Of a DNA stretch of 64,000 nt, positions 1 to 8,387 are shown piece by piece. The notes under the pieces were generated by a model. The model saw only the letters and a program-made list of their open reading frames with translations. It ran no database searches and was not told the DNA's origin. The stretch lies in the NCBI RefSeq assembly GCF_006094695.1, contig NZ_CP035103.1, forward strand, positions 620,001 through 684,000. The letters are read 5' to 3'. The stretch is from Kocuria rosea. Its GTDB lineage: Bacteria; Actinomycetota; Actinomycetes; Actinomycetales; Micrococcaceae. The translations under genes were made by a program, and so were the position numbers. The stretch's first letter is position 1. Every line of letters starts with the position of its first letter.

Positions 1-185
1 TCCCGCTCGTGCTGTGTGCGGATCAGCACGATCGGGCAACCGCCCTCGCGGGCCGCCCGGATCAGCTCGTTGACCTTCTCCGTCACGGGCTCCCGCTGCT
101 CCTCGAGCTCGGGGAAGTCGAAGTACGAGTTCTGCATGTCGATGACGAGCAGGGCGGTGCGGCCCTGCTCCGGGTGCTGGGGCAT
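1..185 (-). CDS. Isochorismatase-family cysteine hydrolase, N-terminal part
   Basis: The gene enters from the left window edge and only its first 61 codons are visible. Start is the ATG complementary to 183-185. The protein opens MPQHPEQGRTALLVIDMQN and continues into a helix and IVLIRTQH, the usual first strand-helix-strand of the isochorismatase-like fold (nicotinamidases, isochorismatases, carbamoylases). Asp16 in the VIDMQ strand is the expected catalytic Asp; the Lys and Cys of the triad lie outside the window, so the substrate cannot be predicted. It is divergent from the phosphoribosyltransferase gene across a 124-bp gap. Confidence 0.75.
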   Translation of the reverse strand, partial: MPQHPEQGRTALLVIDMQNSYFDFPELEEQREPVTEKVNELIRAAREGGCPIVLIRTQHER

Positions 186-309
186 GGCGTCCTCTCCGGT
201 GCGGGGGGAGCCCCGCGAGGGGCTCCGGTGGACAACGATCCGATCAGTGAACTTACTACCTTCGGGCGCGCGGCTCCACCCGCTCCGGGGCTCCGGTAGC
301 CTGAGGCGC

Positions 310-813
310 ATGGCCTATCACGCGGACGCCCTCGAGCTCGAGGGCAAGGAGATCCTCACGTGGGAACGCTTCGGCGAAGCGACCCAGGAGCTCGCCCAGA
401 GCGTCGTGGACAGCGGCTTCCTGCCGGACATCATCATCGCGGTGGCCCGCGGCGGTCTGCTCCCGGCCGGTGCGCTGTCCTACGCGATGGGGGTCAAGCT
501 CTCGGACGCGATCAACGTGGAGTTCTACACCGACGTCCACCAGACCCTGCCGGACCCCGTGCTGCTCGCCCCGATGCTGGACACCGAGTCCATCGCGGGC
601 CGGAAGCTGCTCGTCGTCGACGACGTGGCGGACTCCGGGCGGACCCTCGCCCTGGTGCTGGAGCTGCTGCGCGGCCTGGGCGCGGAGGCGCGCTCCGCCG
701 TCATCTACGGCAAGCCCCGCTCCGTGATCCGGCCCGACTACCTGTGGAAGGCCACCGACGACTGGATCGTCTTCCCCTGGTCGGCCGCCCCGCCGGTCAC
801 CGCCGGCGCCTGA
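310..813 (+). CDS. Phosphoribosyltransferase domain protein (purine PRT-like)
   Basis: 167-residue cytosolic type I PRT-fold protein. The PRPP-binding signature is DDVADSGRT at residues 104-112, preceded by strand RKLLVV; the ARGGL segment near residue 46 matches the pyrophosphate loop. Size and layout resemble the Gpt/xanthine-guanine branch and actinobacterial proteins annotated simply as phosphoribosyltransferase. Transfer of phosphoribosyl from PRPP to a purine base is the family reaction; the base is not evident here. The ATG at 310 was chosen because upstream sequence has low coding character and GAGG lies 4 nt before it. The gene converges on the membrane protein at 856-1386. Confidence 0.8.
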   Translation: MAYHADALELEGKEILTWERFGEATQELAQSVVDSGFLPDIIIAVARGGLLPAGALSYAMGVKLSDAINVEFYTDVHQTLPDPVLLAPMLDTESIAGRKLLVVDDVADSGRTLALVLELLRGLGAEARSAVIYGKPRSVIRPDYLWKATDDWIVFPWSAAPPVTAGA

Positions 814-818
814 CGACC

Positions 819-840
819 CCCGGGCCGCGTCCCGCCCGGG
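819..840. terminator. Stem-loop between convergent genes
   Basis: CCCGGGC at 819-825 pairs perfectly with GCCCGGG at 834-840 around an 8-nt loop, in the 42-bp gap between two convergent stop codons. There is no U-tract on either strand, as is common for actinobacterial terminators. A weak outer pairing TGAC (811-814)/GTCA (855-858) includes both stop codons. Confidence 0.45.
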
Positions 841-855
841 CCGCTCCTCATCCGG

Positions 856-1386
856 TCAGCGCAGCGCCGCCCGCACCCCGGGGTGGCCGGCCACGACGAG
901 CCACACGACGTTGACCGCGACCAGGACGGTGGTGCTGAGCCCGGGCAGCAGGTGCCCGCCCAGGAGGAACACCGCCAGGTCGAAGAGGTCGCCGAGCACG
1001 GCCAGGGAGCAGAAGACGATGCCGAGGATCCAGCCCCACTGCAGCTGCTCGCGCAGCGGGAACCAGACCAGCGCGTAGAGGGCCGTCGTCAGCACCACGC
1101 CGAGGAGCGCCAGCGCGGCGGACAGCCCGGCGCCGGGGAGCCCCGGCACCCGCGCCAGGTCCTCCATGCCGGGGAGCTGGGCGCTGGGGCCCGCGACCGC
1201 CTGCACGAACGTGTCCGCCACGTTGACGGCGAACGAGAGCAGGGTGAGCCGCAGCAGCAGGCGCAGCCGGGCCGTCATCGGCGGCCCGGGCGGGACCGTG
1301 CCGGGACCCGGTCCGCCGGGGAGCCGCGGGGGCGGCCCGCCGCCCGGACGGTGCGGGCCGCCGGGACCGTGCGGGTGCTGGCTCAT
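856..1386 (-). CDS. Small four-helix membrane protein with Pro/Gly-rich N-terminus
   Basis: 176 residues. Residues 1-37 are a Pro/Gly/His-rich cytoplasmic tail, followed by about four hydrophobic segments beginning LRLLLRLTLLSF and ending with VVWLVVAGHPGVRAALR. Function unknown. It is a paralogue of the protein at 13316-13819: both share the LRLLLRLT opening helix, a YALVxFPLREQ-QW-WILGIVF core and the C-terminus PGVRAALR, and the nucleotide sequence around the core is also clearly similar. Start is the ATG complementary to 1384-1386, preceded by AGGAGG on the coding strand. Divergent from ppc. Confidence 0.7.
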   Translation of the reverse strand: MSQHPHGPGGPHRPGGGPPPRLPGGPGPGTVPPGPPMTARLRLLLRLTLLSFAVNVADTFVQAVAGPSAQLPGMEDLARVPGLPGAGLSAALALLGVVLTTALYALVWFPLREQLQWGWILGIVFCSLAVLGDLFDLAVFLLGGHLLPGLSTTVLVAVNVVWLVVAGHPGVRAALR

Positions 1387-1611
1387 GGCCTGTGCCTCCT
1401 GGCGCGCGCGAGGTGTGCTCACCGCCGAACCTACCGCTCCCTGCCCCGTCCGGCACGGGTTTCCAGGGATCGTCCCCCGCGGGACCTCCCCGGGGCGGCC
1501 CGTGCGACGTGGATCACCCGGGGTAGGCTGGCACGGTAGGCACCGACGGCGCGACCGCTCGTCGGTCGTGCGCGCACCCGTGACGACCGACCAGCCAGGA
1601 GCAGCCGCGAC

Positions 1612-4428
1612 ATGACGACTCAGCACGACCGGACCGCCGCCCCCGACCGCCACCGCGCCGAGGTGATCGACGCCCCGCTGCGTGCGGACGTCCGCCGCAT
1701 CACGACCCTGCTGGGGGAGACCCTGGCCCGTCAGCGCGGCGAGGAGCTGCTGGAGCTGGTCGAGCAGGTCCGCCGGCTCACCAAGGACGCGAAGGACGCC
1801 AAGGCCTCCGGGGCCGACGACGCCGCGGGCCAGGTCCGCGACCTGCTCGGCTCCCTGCCCCTGGACCGGGCGACGGACCTGGTGCGGGCCTTCGCCCACT
1901 ACTTCCACCTGGCCAACGCCGCCGAGCAGGTGCACCGCGTGCGCGTGCTCGGCCGCCGCCCCGAGGACGAGGGGTGGCTCGCCGCGGCGGTCGCCGACGT
2001 CGCCGCCGAGGCCGGTCCCGACGCCCTGCGCGAGGCGGTGGGCAGCCTGGACGTCCGGCCGGTGTTCACCGCGCACCCCACCGAGGCCTCCCGGCGCTCC
2101 GTGCTGACCAAGATCCGGCACCTCTCCGACATCCTGGCCCGCGAGACCGCCGAGGGCTCCGCCGCGCGCCGCAGCCAGGACCGGCGCCTCGCCGAGCTGA
2201 TCGAGCTCCTGTGGCAGACCGACGAACTGCGCCAGAACCGCCCCACCCCGCTCGACGAGGCCCGCAACGCCCTGTACTACCTGCGGGAGGTCCTCACCGA
2301 GACCATGCCCGTGCTGCTCACGGACCTCGAGGACCAGCTCTCGCAGCACGACGTGCACCTGCCGGCCGGCCCCCCGCCGCTGCGCTTCGGGTCCTGGATC
2401 GGCGGGGACCGGGACGGCAACCCCAACGTCACCCCCGAGATGACCCGCCGGGTCCTCCAGCTGCAGGGGCAGGCGGCCGTCGACATCGCCCTGAGCTTCC
2501 TGGACGTGCTGGTCTCCCGGCTGTCCCCCTCCACCGCCATCGTCGAGGTCGACCCCGAGCTGCGCGAGTCCGTGGAGCGGGACGTGGCGCACCTGCCCGG
2601 CCTGGACCCGCGGGTCCTGGAGCTCAACGCGCAGGAGCCGTACCGGCTCAAGCTCACCTGCATCAAGGCCAAGCTGATCAACACCCGCCGCCGGTTCGCG
2701 GAGGAGACCGTGCACGAGCCGGGCCGGGACTACCGGACCACCGCCGAGCTCGTGGCCGACCTCGACGTCGTGGCCCGCTCGCTGCGGCACCACGCGGGCG
2801 CGCTCGCCGCCGACGGCTCGCTCGCCGCGGCGACCCGCACCATCGCCGGCTTCGGCCTGGGCCTGGCCACCCTGGACGTCCGCGAGCACGCCGACGCCCA
2901 CCACGAGGCCGTGGGGCAGCTGCTCGACCGGCTGGGCGAGCTGGACCAGCCGTACGCGGACATGGACCGGGGGGCGCGCGCCGCGGCGCTCGCCGGGGAG
3001 CTCGCCGGTCGCCGCCCGCTCGCCCCGCCGGGGCTGTCCACGGGCGCCGTGCACCTCGACGGCGACGCGGACCGGACGTTCGCGGTCTTCCGGGAGATCG
3101 CCCGGGCCCAGGAGACCTACGGCGAGGAGATCGTCGAGACCTACATCGTGTCCATGACCCGCGACGCGGACGACATCCTGGCCCCCGTGATCCTGGCCCG
3201 CGAGGCCGGGCTGGTGGACCTCACCGGCGAGCAGGACCGCGCCACCCTCGGCTTCGCACCGCTGCTGGAGACCGTCGGGGAGCTGCGCCGCTCCGCGGAG
3301 GTCATCGACGAGCTGCTCTCCGACCCGGCCTACCGGCGGGTGGTCGCGGCGCGCGGGAACATCCAGGAGGTCATGCTCGGCTACTCCGACTCCAACAAGG
3401 AGTCCGGGGTGATGACCAGCCGGTGGGAGATCCACCGGACCGAGCGCCGGCTGCGCGACGTCGCCGCCCGGCACGGCGTGCGGCTGCGGCTCTTCCACGG
3501 CCGCGGCGGCTCCGTGGGCCGCGGCGGCGGCCCCACCCACGACGCGATCCTCGCCCAGCCCAGCGGCGTCCTCGCCGGCGAGATCAAGTTCACCGAGCAG
3601 GGCGAGGTGATCAGCGACAAGTTCTCCCTCCCCGCCCTGGCCCGGGAGAACCTCGAGCTGTCCCTGGCCGCCGTGCTGCGCGCCACGGCGCTGCACCAGG
3701 ACCCGCGCTCCACCGAGGAGGAGCTGGACCGGTGGGGCGAGGTCATGGACGTGGTCAGCGACGCCGCCTTCTCCTCCTACACGGGCCTGGTCGAGGACCC
3801 CGACCTGCCGGAGTACTTCCTGTCCGCCACCCCGGTGGAGCAGCTCGGCGCGCTGAACATCGGCTCCCGCCCGGCCAAGCGCCCGTCGTCGGACAAGGGC
3901 CTGTCCGGGCTGCGGGCCATCCCGTGGGTCTTCGGCTGGACGCAGTCCCGCCAGATCGTGCCCGGCTGGTTCGGGGTGGGCTCGGGCCTGCGCGCCGCCC
4001 GCGAGGCGGGGATGGAAGGGGACCTGCACACCATGCTGGAGCGCTGGCACTTCTTCCGCTCCGTGATCTCCAACGTGGAGATGACCGTGGCGAAGACCGA
4101 CCTGGAGATCGCCGCCCACTACGTCCGGGCGCTGGTGCCCGAGCGGCTCCAGCACGTGTTCGAGGTGATCCGCCGCGAGTACGAGCTCACCCTCGACGAG
4201 CTCGCCCGGCTCACCGGGCAGGCGGAGCTGCTGGACGGCAACCCCACCCTGAAGCAGACGCTCGAGGTGCGGGACCAGTACCTCGACCCCATCTCCTACC
4301 TGCAGGTGGAGCTGCTCCGCCGGATCCGGGAGCAGGACGCCGAGGGCCGGGAGGTCGACGAGGGCCTGCAGCGGGCCCTGCTCATCACCATCAACGGGGT
4401 GGCCGCCGGCCTGCGCAACACCGGCTGA
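1612..4428 (+). CDS. ppc: Phosphoenolpyruvate carboxylase
   Basis: 938 residues, close to the usual bacterial length. It carboxylates PEP with bicarbonate to oxaloacetate, replenishing the TCA cycle in the cytosol. Visible signatures: FTAHPTEA with the catalytic His at about residue 155, the [12 protein letters not shown] loop, the [11 protein letters not shown] motif, and the [13 protein letters not shown] substrate loop near residue 629; the C-terminus ends NTG as in most PEPCs. ATG at 1612 follows GGAGC at a normal distance and a 225-bp upstream region shared with the divergent membrane protein. Monocistronic, followed by a stem-loop. Confidence 0.97.
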   Translation: MTTQHDRTAAPDRHRAEVIDAPLRADVRRITTLLGETLARQRGEELLELVEQVRRLTKDAKDAKASGADDAAGQVRDLLGSLPLDRATDLVRAFAHYFHLANAAEQVHRVRVLGRRPEDEGWLAAAVADVAAEAGPDALREAVGSLDVRPVFTAHPTEASRRSVLTKIRHLSDILARETAEGSAARRSQDRRLAELIELLWQTDELRQNRPTPLDEARNALYYLREVLTETMPVLLTDLEDQLSQHDVHLPAGPPPLRFGSWIGGDRDGNPNVTPEMTRRVLQLQGQAAVDIALSFLDVLVSRLSPSTAIVEVDPELRESVERDVAHLPGLDPRVLELNAQEPYRLKLTCIKAKLINTRRRFAEETVHEPGRDYRTTAELVADLDVVARSLRHHAGALAADGSLAAATRTIAGFGLGLATLDVREHADAHHEAVGQLLDRLGELDQPYADMDRGARAAALAGELAGRRPLAPPGLSTGAVHLDGDADRTFAVFREIARAQETYGEEIVETYIVSMTRDADDILAPVILAREAGLVDLTGEQDRATLGFAPLLETVGELRRSAEVIDELLSDPAYRRVVAARGNIQEVMLGYSDSNKESGVMTSRWEIHRTERRLRDVAARHGVRLRLFHGRGGSVGRGGGPTHDAILAQPSGVLAGEIKFTEQGEVISDKFSLPALARENLELSLAAVLRATALHQDPRSTEEELDRWGEVMDVVSDAAFSSYTGLVEDPDLPEYFLSATPVEQLGALNIGSRPAKRPSSDKGLSGLRAIPWVFGWTQSRQIVPGWFGVGSGLRAAREAGMEGDLHTMLERWHFFRSVISNVEMTVAKTDLEIAAHYVRALVPERLQHVFEVIRREYELTLDELARLTGQAELLDGNPTLKQTLEVRDQYLDPISYLQVELLRRIREQDAEGREVDEGLQRALLITINGVAAGLRNTG

Positions 4429-4432
4429 CCGC

Positions 4433-4475
4433 CCGGGCCGGGCGGCGGCGCGGAGGGCGCGGCCGCCCGGCCCGG
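4433..4475 (+). terminator. Stem-loop downstream of ppc
   Basis: A perfect 14-bp stem, CCGGGCCGGGCGGC at 4433-4446 with its complement at 4462-4475 and a 15-nt loop, begins 4 nt after the ppc stop codon. No U-run follows. Its position suggests it ends ppc transcription and limits readthrough into the opposing DUF1772 gene. Confidence 0.65.
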
Positions 4476-4522
4476 TCCGCGGGCGGGAAGAGGTCCGCGG
4501 CCCGGCCGGACCGGGGCCCGGA

Positions 4523-4966
4523 TCAGGGGACGGGCAGCAGCAGGGCGACGGCGCCGAGCACGGACAGTCCCGCTCGGAGGTGGTTGGCCCGCGTCCACGG
4601 CCGCGCGTAGGCGGACCACACCACGGTCCGGCGATCGGTGCCGGCCAGCCGGGCGTTGAGCGGGACGTTGACCGCCACGGTCAGGACCCAGCCCGCCAGG
4701 GAGGCCAGCGCACCCAGCACGCGCAGCGGCCCGCCGGGTGCGGAGAGGCTCGTGCCGACCACGACCAGACAGGCCAGGGCGGTGCCGAAGAACAGCACCA
4801 GGAACGGCGCCCGCACCGCGGCCCGGTTGACGGCGATCATCGCCGAGGCCGCCGCACCGCCGGGAAGGCGCCGCAGCGCCGGCATCACCACCAGGGAGAA
4901 CGCCAGGTAGAACCCGCCGACCAGTCCCGAGCCGATCCCGGCGACCAGCGCCGGCCACGTCTCCAC
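4523..4966 (-). CDS. DUF1772 (anthrone-oxygenase-like) membrane protein
   Basis: 147 residues with four hydrophobic segments (residues about 6-28, 50-72, 78-100 and 128-146). The NVPLNARLAG motif after the third helix, followed by W-x-x-W/Y-x-R-x-NHLR, is the hallmark of DUF1772/anthrone oxygenase-type proteins. Enzymatic activity is doubtful for most members; here it is best read as a conserved integral membrane protein of unknown role. It lies 10 bp downstream of the PPK2 gene on the same strand and is probably cotranscribed with it. Converges on ppc. Confidence 0.75.
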   Translation of the reverse strand: METWPALVAGIGSGLVGGFYLAFSLVVMPALRRLPGGAAASAMIAVNRAAVRAPFLVLFFGTALACLVVVGTSLSAPGGPLRVLGALASLAGWVLTVAVNVPLNARLAGTDRRTVVWSAYARPWTRANHLRAGLSVLGAVALLLPVP

Positions 4967-4976
4967 GCCGCGGGAC

Positions 4977-5912
4977 TCAGTCGCCGACGGCGTCGCGGCC
5001 GCGGCGCACGATCAGCGGATCGGCCGGGTGGACCACGGACGGGTCCTTGTCCTCGTAGTCGAACTGGTCCAGGAAGAAGCGCAGCGCGTTGATCCTCGCC
5101 CGCTTCTTGTCGTTGGACTTCACCGTGGTCCACGGGGCGTGGTCGGTGTCCGTGCGCAGGAACATCTCCTCCTTGGCCTCGGTGTAGTCCTCCCACCGGT
5201 CCAGGGAGGCGAGGTCCTGCGGGGACAGCTTCCACCGGCGCACGGGGTCGATCTGGCGGATCGCGAACCGGGTCCGCTGCTCCTGCTGGGTCACGGAGAA
5301 CCAGAGCTTGGTGAGGTGGATGCCGGAGTCCACGAGCATCTTCTCGAACACCGGGGCCTGGTCCATGAACCACGCGTAGTCCTGCGGGGTGCAGAAGCCC
5401 ATCACGGGTTCCACCACCGCGCGGTTGTACCAGGAGCGGTCGAAGAGCACCATCTCCCCGGCGGTGGGCAGGTGGCGGATGTAGCGCTGGAAGTACCACT
5501 GCCCGGCCTCGCGGTCCGAGGGCTTGGTCAGGGCCACGACCCGGGCGGCGCGCGGGTTGAGGTACTCGGTGAACCGCTTGATCGTCCCGCCCTTGCCGGC
5601 GGCGTCCCGGCCCTCGAACACGATGACGTGCTGGAGGTCGTGGTCCTGGCCCCAGTACTGGAACTTCAGCAGCTCGATCTGGAGCTTGTACTTCTCCAGC
5701 TCGTACTCCTCCCGGCTCATCAGCTCGTCGTAGGGGTGGTCCTCCCGCCAGGTCTCCACGGCCGAGCCCCCCGGGTCGATGAGGTCCGGGTCCTCCTCGT
5801 GCCCGTGGGGCACGGTGTAGCCCATCTGCGTGAGGTGGTCGATGAACTCCCGCAGGTTCTCCCGCACGGCCCACTGGTCGGCGGGCATCCACTGCCGTTT
5901 TCCGTCGGGCAT
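4977..5912 (-). CDS. ppk2: Polyphosphate kinase 2 family protein
   Basis: 311 residues, the size of a one-domain PPK2. It would transfer phosphate between polyphosphate and nucleotides (NDP to NTP or NMP to NDP depending on subclass). Walker A is FEGRDAAGKGGT at about 99-110; the lid/Walker B region reads LFDRSWYNRAVVEPVMGF. Further family segments, such as WYFQRYIRHLPTAGE and the WKLSPQDLAS block, are present. Start is the ATG complementary to 5910-5912. The DUF1772 gene follows closely. The IS481 copy inserted 144 bp upstream of its start, so its promoter region is probably preserved. Confidence 0.92.
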   Translation of the reverse strand: MPDGKRQWMPADQWAVRENLREFIDHLTQMGYTVPHGHEEDPDLIDPGGSAVETWREDHPYDELMSREEYELEKYKLQIELLKFQYWGQDHDLQHVIVFEGRDAAGKGGTIKRFTEYLNPRAARVVALTKPSDREAGQWYFQRYIRHLPTAGEMVLFDRSWYNRAVVEPVMGFCTPQDYAWFMDQAPVFEKMLVDSGIHLTKLWFSVTQQEQRTRFAIRQIDPVRRWKLSPQDLASLDRWEDYTEAKEEMFLRTDTDHAPWTTVKSNDKKRARINALRFFLDQFDYEDKDPSVVHPADPLIVRRGRDAVGD

Positions 5913-6055
5913 CGGCCGTTCCTCTCCGGTCAGGGTCTCTTGAGCGCAGTGTAGGCGTGCTCATCCTGACCCGCCCGGGCGGCGGGCACATGACCGCCCG
6001 GTGAACACCGGGGTCCGGCCGTGCCGGGCCGACCGTGCGGAACCCCGTGCGGTCG

Positions 6056-6061
6056 GCTAGG
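6056..6061. repeat. Left target-site duplication of the IS481 element
   Basis: GCTAGG at 6056-6061 is repeated exactly at 7168-7173 on the other side of the element. It fits the NCTAGN target preference known for IS481-type elements. Confidence 0.9.
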
Positions 6062-6081
6062 TGTGATGTCCAGGGAGGTTG
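6062..6081. repeat. Left terminal inverted repeat of IS481 element
   Basis: TGTGATGTCCAGGGAGGTTG; matches the reverse complement of the right end at 19 of 20 positions, the difference being T versus C at position 6. Confidence 0.92.
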
Positions 6082-6115
6082 TCCCGCCGCAAGGCGGTGA
6101 GTCGGGCTGACACGG

Positions 6116-6176
6116 GAAGGCCTCCGGTAGTGAAGTGGAGCTGTCTAGTTCACCGCTTCACCCACCGGAGGCCTTC
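6116..6176 (+). promoter_or_regulatory. Hairpin sequestering the transposase ribosome binding site
   Basis: GAAGGCCTCCGGT (6116-6128) pairs perfectly with ACCGGAGGCCTTC (6164-6176), which ends directly at the transposase ATG. An inner 9-bp stem (6130-6138 with 6153-6161, one G-U pair) extends the structure. The Shine-Dalgarno GGAGG at 6167-6171 is buried in the outer stem, opposite CCTCC at 6121-6125. Such structures in other IS elements block transposase translation from transcripts that enter from outside; here that role is inferred. Confidence 0.75.
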
Positions 6177-7172
6177 ATGTCCCACGTTAACGCCGTCCTG
6201 ACCCCTCGTACACGCCTACGCCTGGCCCGGCTGATCGTCGAGGATCAGTGGACCTACGCCGCGGCGGCCAAGATGTTCATGGTCTCTGCCCGCACGGCCA
6301 AGAAATGGGCCGACCGCTACCGGGCCGAAGGCCAAGCCGGGATGGCTGATCGCAGCTCTCGCCCGCGCACCAGCCCGACCAAGACCGCCCCCGGGGTGGT
6401 CCGGAGGATCGTGGCCCTGCGGTGGCGACACCGGCTGGGCCCAGTGCAGATCGCCGGCCGACTCGGAATGCCGGCCTCGACCGTGCATGCGGTGCTGGTG
6501 CGCTGCCGGATCAACCGGCTCTCCCGCATCGACCGGGTCACCGGCGAACCCCTGCGCCGCTACGAACACGACCATCCCGGATCACTGATCCACGTCGACG
6601 TCACCAAGTTCGGCAACATCCCCGACGGAGGTGGCTGGCGCTACCTCGGTAAGCAGCAAGGCGACCGCAACCGCGCCACCACCGATACTCAACGCCGCAA
6701 AGGCCCAGTACGTGGCCCCCTGATCGGGACCGCCTTCGTGCATACCGTGATCGATGACCACTCCCGGATGGCGTACGCGGAGATCTGCACCGATGAGAAG
6801 GCTGCCACCGCGATCGGGGTGCTGCGCCGAGCCAGGGCGTGGTTCGCCGACCAGGGCGTCACCGTGGAGCGGGTGCTCTCGGACAACGGATCCTGCTACC
6901 GCTCCCATGCCTGGGCCCAGGCCTGCGCCGAGCTGAGCATCAAGACCAAACGCACCCGCCCCTACCGGCCCCAGACCAACGGCAAGATCGAACGCTTCCA
7001 CCGCACCCTGGCCGATGGCTGGGCCTACGCCCGGTTCTACCCCTCCACGGCAGAGCGCGACGATGCCCTACCGGGCTGGCTGCACTTCTACAATCATCAT
7101 CGAGCCCACTCCGCACTTGGAGGCCAGCCACCGGTCACCCGCCTGACCAACCTCCCTGGACGTCACAGCTAG
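6177..7172 (+). CDS. IS481-family transposase
   Basis: 331-residue DDE transposase. The N-terminus (about 1-60) is a helix-turn-helix region with TYAAAAKMFMVSARTAKKWA, followed by a second HTH/Arg-rich stretch. The rve catalytic core has Asp in IHVDVTKFG, a second Asp in the IDDHSRM/LSDNGS region, and Glu in NGKIERFHRTLADGW. ATG at 6177 follows GGAGG at 5 nt; that SD lies in a hairpin. The TAG stop (7170-7172) lies outside the inverted repeat, inside the CTAG of the right target duplication, so the stop is supplied by the target site. No frameshift is needed to make full-length protein. Confidence 0.95.
   Translation: MSHVNAVLTPRTRLRLARLIVEDQWTYAAAAKMFMVSARTAKKWADRYRAEGQAGMADRSSRPRTSPTKTAPGVVRRIVALRWRHRLGPVQIAGRLGMPASTVHAVLVRCRINRLSRIDRVTGEPLRRYEHDHPGSLIHVDVTKFGNIPDGGGWRYLGKQQGDRNRATTDTQRRKGPVRGPLIGTAFVHTVIDDHSRMAYAEICTDEKAATAIGVLRRARAWFADQGVTVERVLSDNGSCYRSHAWAQACAELSIKTKRTRPYRPQTNGKIERFHRTLADGWAYARFYPSTAERDDALPGWLHFYNHHRAHSALGGQPPVTRLTNLPGRHS
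7148..7167. repeat. Right terminal inverted repeat of IS481 element
   Basis: CAACCTCCCTGGACGTCACA; the inverted partner of 6062-6081. It overlaps the last codons of the transposase gene. Confidence 0.92.
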
Positions 7173-7173
7173 G
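7168..7173. repeat. Right target-site duplication containing two stop codons
   Basis: GCTAGG, identical to 6056-6061. Because CTAG is palindromic it supplies TAG to the transposase (+ strand, 7170-7172) and TAG to the OsmC gene (- strand, 7171-7169). Confidence 0.9.
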
Positions 7174-7633
7174 GGGTCTCGCCCGCGGCACCGTCGACGC
7201 CGACGCTCACGTCGTGGCCGACGGCGGTGCCGTGCTCCACCGTCCGCGAGACCGTGCAGTACTTGTCGTGGGACAGGGTGACGAGGCGTTGGACCATGCC
7301 GGCGGCCTTGCGGCCGGCATCGTCGTCGGGGAACGCGAGGTGGAAGGAGAGGTGCAGGTCCTCCAGACGGTTCGCCCCGTTCTCCTCGAGGATCTTCCGT
7401 CCGGTCGCCTCGACGCGGAACTCCGAGGTCTCCGAGCTGCGGGAGGTCGCGACGTCCACGTCGATGGCCGAGCACCCGGCGATGGCGGCCAGCAGGAGCT
7501 CCACGGGGGACAGCAGGCCCTCACCGCGGCCGAAGGCGATCTCGGCCCCCTCGGCGTTGCGGGCGGTGTAGTGGCCGGTGGCGGTGCGGGTCAGCTCGAC
7601 GGAACGCGGGGCGGGGTCGTTGATCTCACTCAT
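7169..7633 (-). CDS. OsmC family protein
   Basis: 154 residues, the normal length for OsmC/Ohr-fold proteins, which reduce organic hydroperoxides with a Cys pair. The two conserved cysteines are in AIAGCSAIDVD and DKYCTVSRTV, and the substrate segment SPVELLLAA is typical of the YhfA/OsmC branch rather than Ohr. Start is the ATG complementary to 7631-7633. The TAG stop falls in the CTAG of the IS target. Since that sequence was duplicated rather than altered, the protein is unchanged by the insertion, but any terminator beyond the stop is now separated from it by the element. Confidence 0.88.
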   Translation of the reverse strand: MSEINDPAPRSVELTRTATGHYTARNAEGAEIAFGRGEGLLSPVELLLAAIAGCSAIDVDVATSRSSETSEFRVEATGRKILEENGANRLEDLHLSFHLAFPDDDAGRKAAGMVQRLVTLSHDKYCTVSRTVEHGTAVGHDVSVGVDGAAGETP

Positions 7634-7759
7634 GCACCCATGATGCCAACCCCGCTCGCGTCGGCGGTCCCGGCACCGCCCCCGGGGGCCGGCGGAATAG
7701 GCGCTGCGGCCGTCGCCGTTGACGTGGGAACGTCACCGTCCAGCGCCCAGGAGGCCGGC

Positions 7760-8317
7760 TTGTCCCCATCACGACCGGCGCACGACGGCCGCGAGCCCGA
7801 GGAGCCCGAGCGGAGCCACCTGGACGCCGAGCTCGAGGCGCTGATCGCCGACTACCGCCGGCTGCACCAGGACGACGCCCGTCTGCGCCGGATCGAGCGC
7901 ATCATCCACGCCGCCCACCGGTCCGCCGAGGAGGAGGGCGGGGACCGTGCCGGCGAGATCCGCGAGGAGCAGATCGCGCCCGCGCTGAGGGTCCAGGACG
8001 CGCGGCGGGTCGCCGCCGGGCTGCTGCGCACCGAGGAGGACATGAGGGCCTACGCGGCCCGTTTCGCCCGGCGCAGCACCGAGAACGACCCGGCGGGAAG
8101 GGACCTGGAGCGCCAGGCGCACGCGCTGGACGCCGCGGGCCGGAACTGGGTGCTCATGATCGGCCAGAACCGTGACCACGGACTGGTCGCCTGCCGCTTC
8201 GTCCGGGAGAAGGGCATCCCGCACGCCCGCGTGGTGTCCTTCACCGCGGAACGGCTGAGGCTGCCCATCCTGGTCGTCGAGCTCGGCCTGGACGAGGAGG
8301 GCCCCTGCCCCGGGTGA
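7760..8317 (+). CDS. Hypothetical protein, probable TTG start
   Basis: 185 residues if translation starts at TTG 7760, which has AGGAGG at 7749-7754 with a 5-nt spacer, the best ribosome site in the region. An upstream in-frame ATG (7640 or 7643) would add 39-40 residues of low-complexity Ala/Pro sequence. The N-terminal half is a charged, predicted helical stretch (LDAELEALIADYRRLHQDDARLRRIERI cut at will for reading; Glu/Arg rich). The C-terminal half has alternating strands around RNWVLMIGQNRD and RLPILVVELGLDE. I recognise no family. No signal peptide or membrane segment. Converges on the GH31 gene. Confidence 0.6.
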   Translation: MSPSRPAHDGREPEEPERSHLDAELEALIADYRRLHQDDARLRRIERIIHAAHRSAEEEGGDRAGEIREEQIAPALRVQDARRVAAGLLRTEEDMRAYAARFARRSTENDPAGRDLERQAHALDAAGRNWVLMIGQNRDHGLVACRFVREKGIPHARVVSFTAERLRLPILVVELGLDEEGPCPG

Positions 8318-8387
8318 GCTCTCCGCCGCGGGCGGCGGCCGGGTGCGCGGGGCACGCCACGACGGGTCGACCTCCGGCGACCAGGGG

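Larger units (their letters stand above)
6062..7167 (+). mobile_element. Complete IS481-family insertion sequence (1106 bp)
   Basis: The element starts TGTGATGTCC and ends GGACGTCACA. Its 20-bp terminal inverted repeats (6062-6081 and 7148-7167) differ at one position. It is flanked by a 6-bp direct repeat GCTAGG matching the NCTAGN target of this family. It encodes one transposase covering almost the whole element. Base composition is visibly less GC-rich than the flanks. It sits between the 5' end of the PPK2 gene and the 3' end of the OsmC gene without breaking either. Intact ends, intact ORF and a perfect duplication suggest a recent, potentially active insertion. Confidence 0.95.

Noticed and set aside
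856..4155. Very long open frame on the minus strand across ppc
   Set aside because: It is a GC-bias shadow of ppc. Only its last 177 codons (856-1386) form a credible gene with a ribosome site and membrane helices.
6135..6176. Transposase start at GTG 6135
   Set aside because: It lies inside the hairpin with no ribosome site; ATG 6177 has GGAGG at 5 nt and begins the conserved N-terminus.
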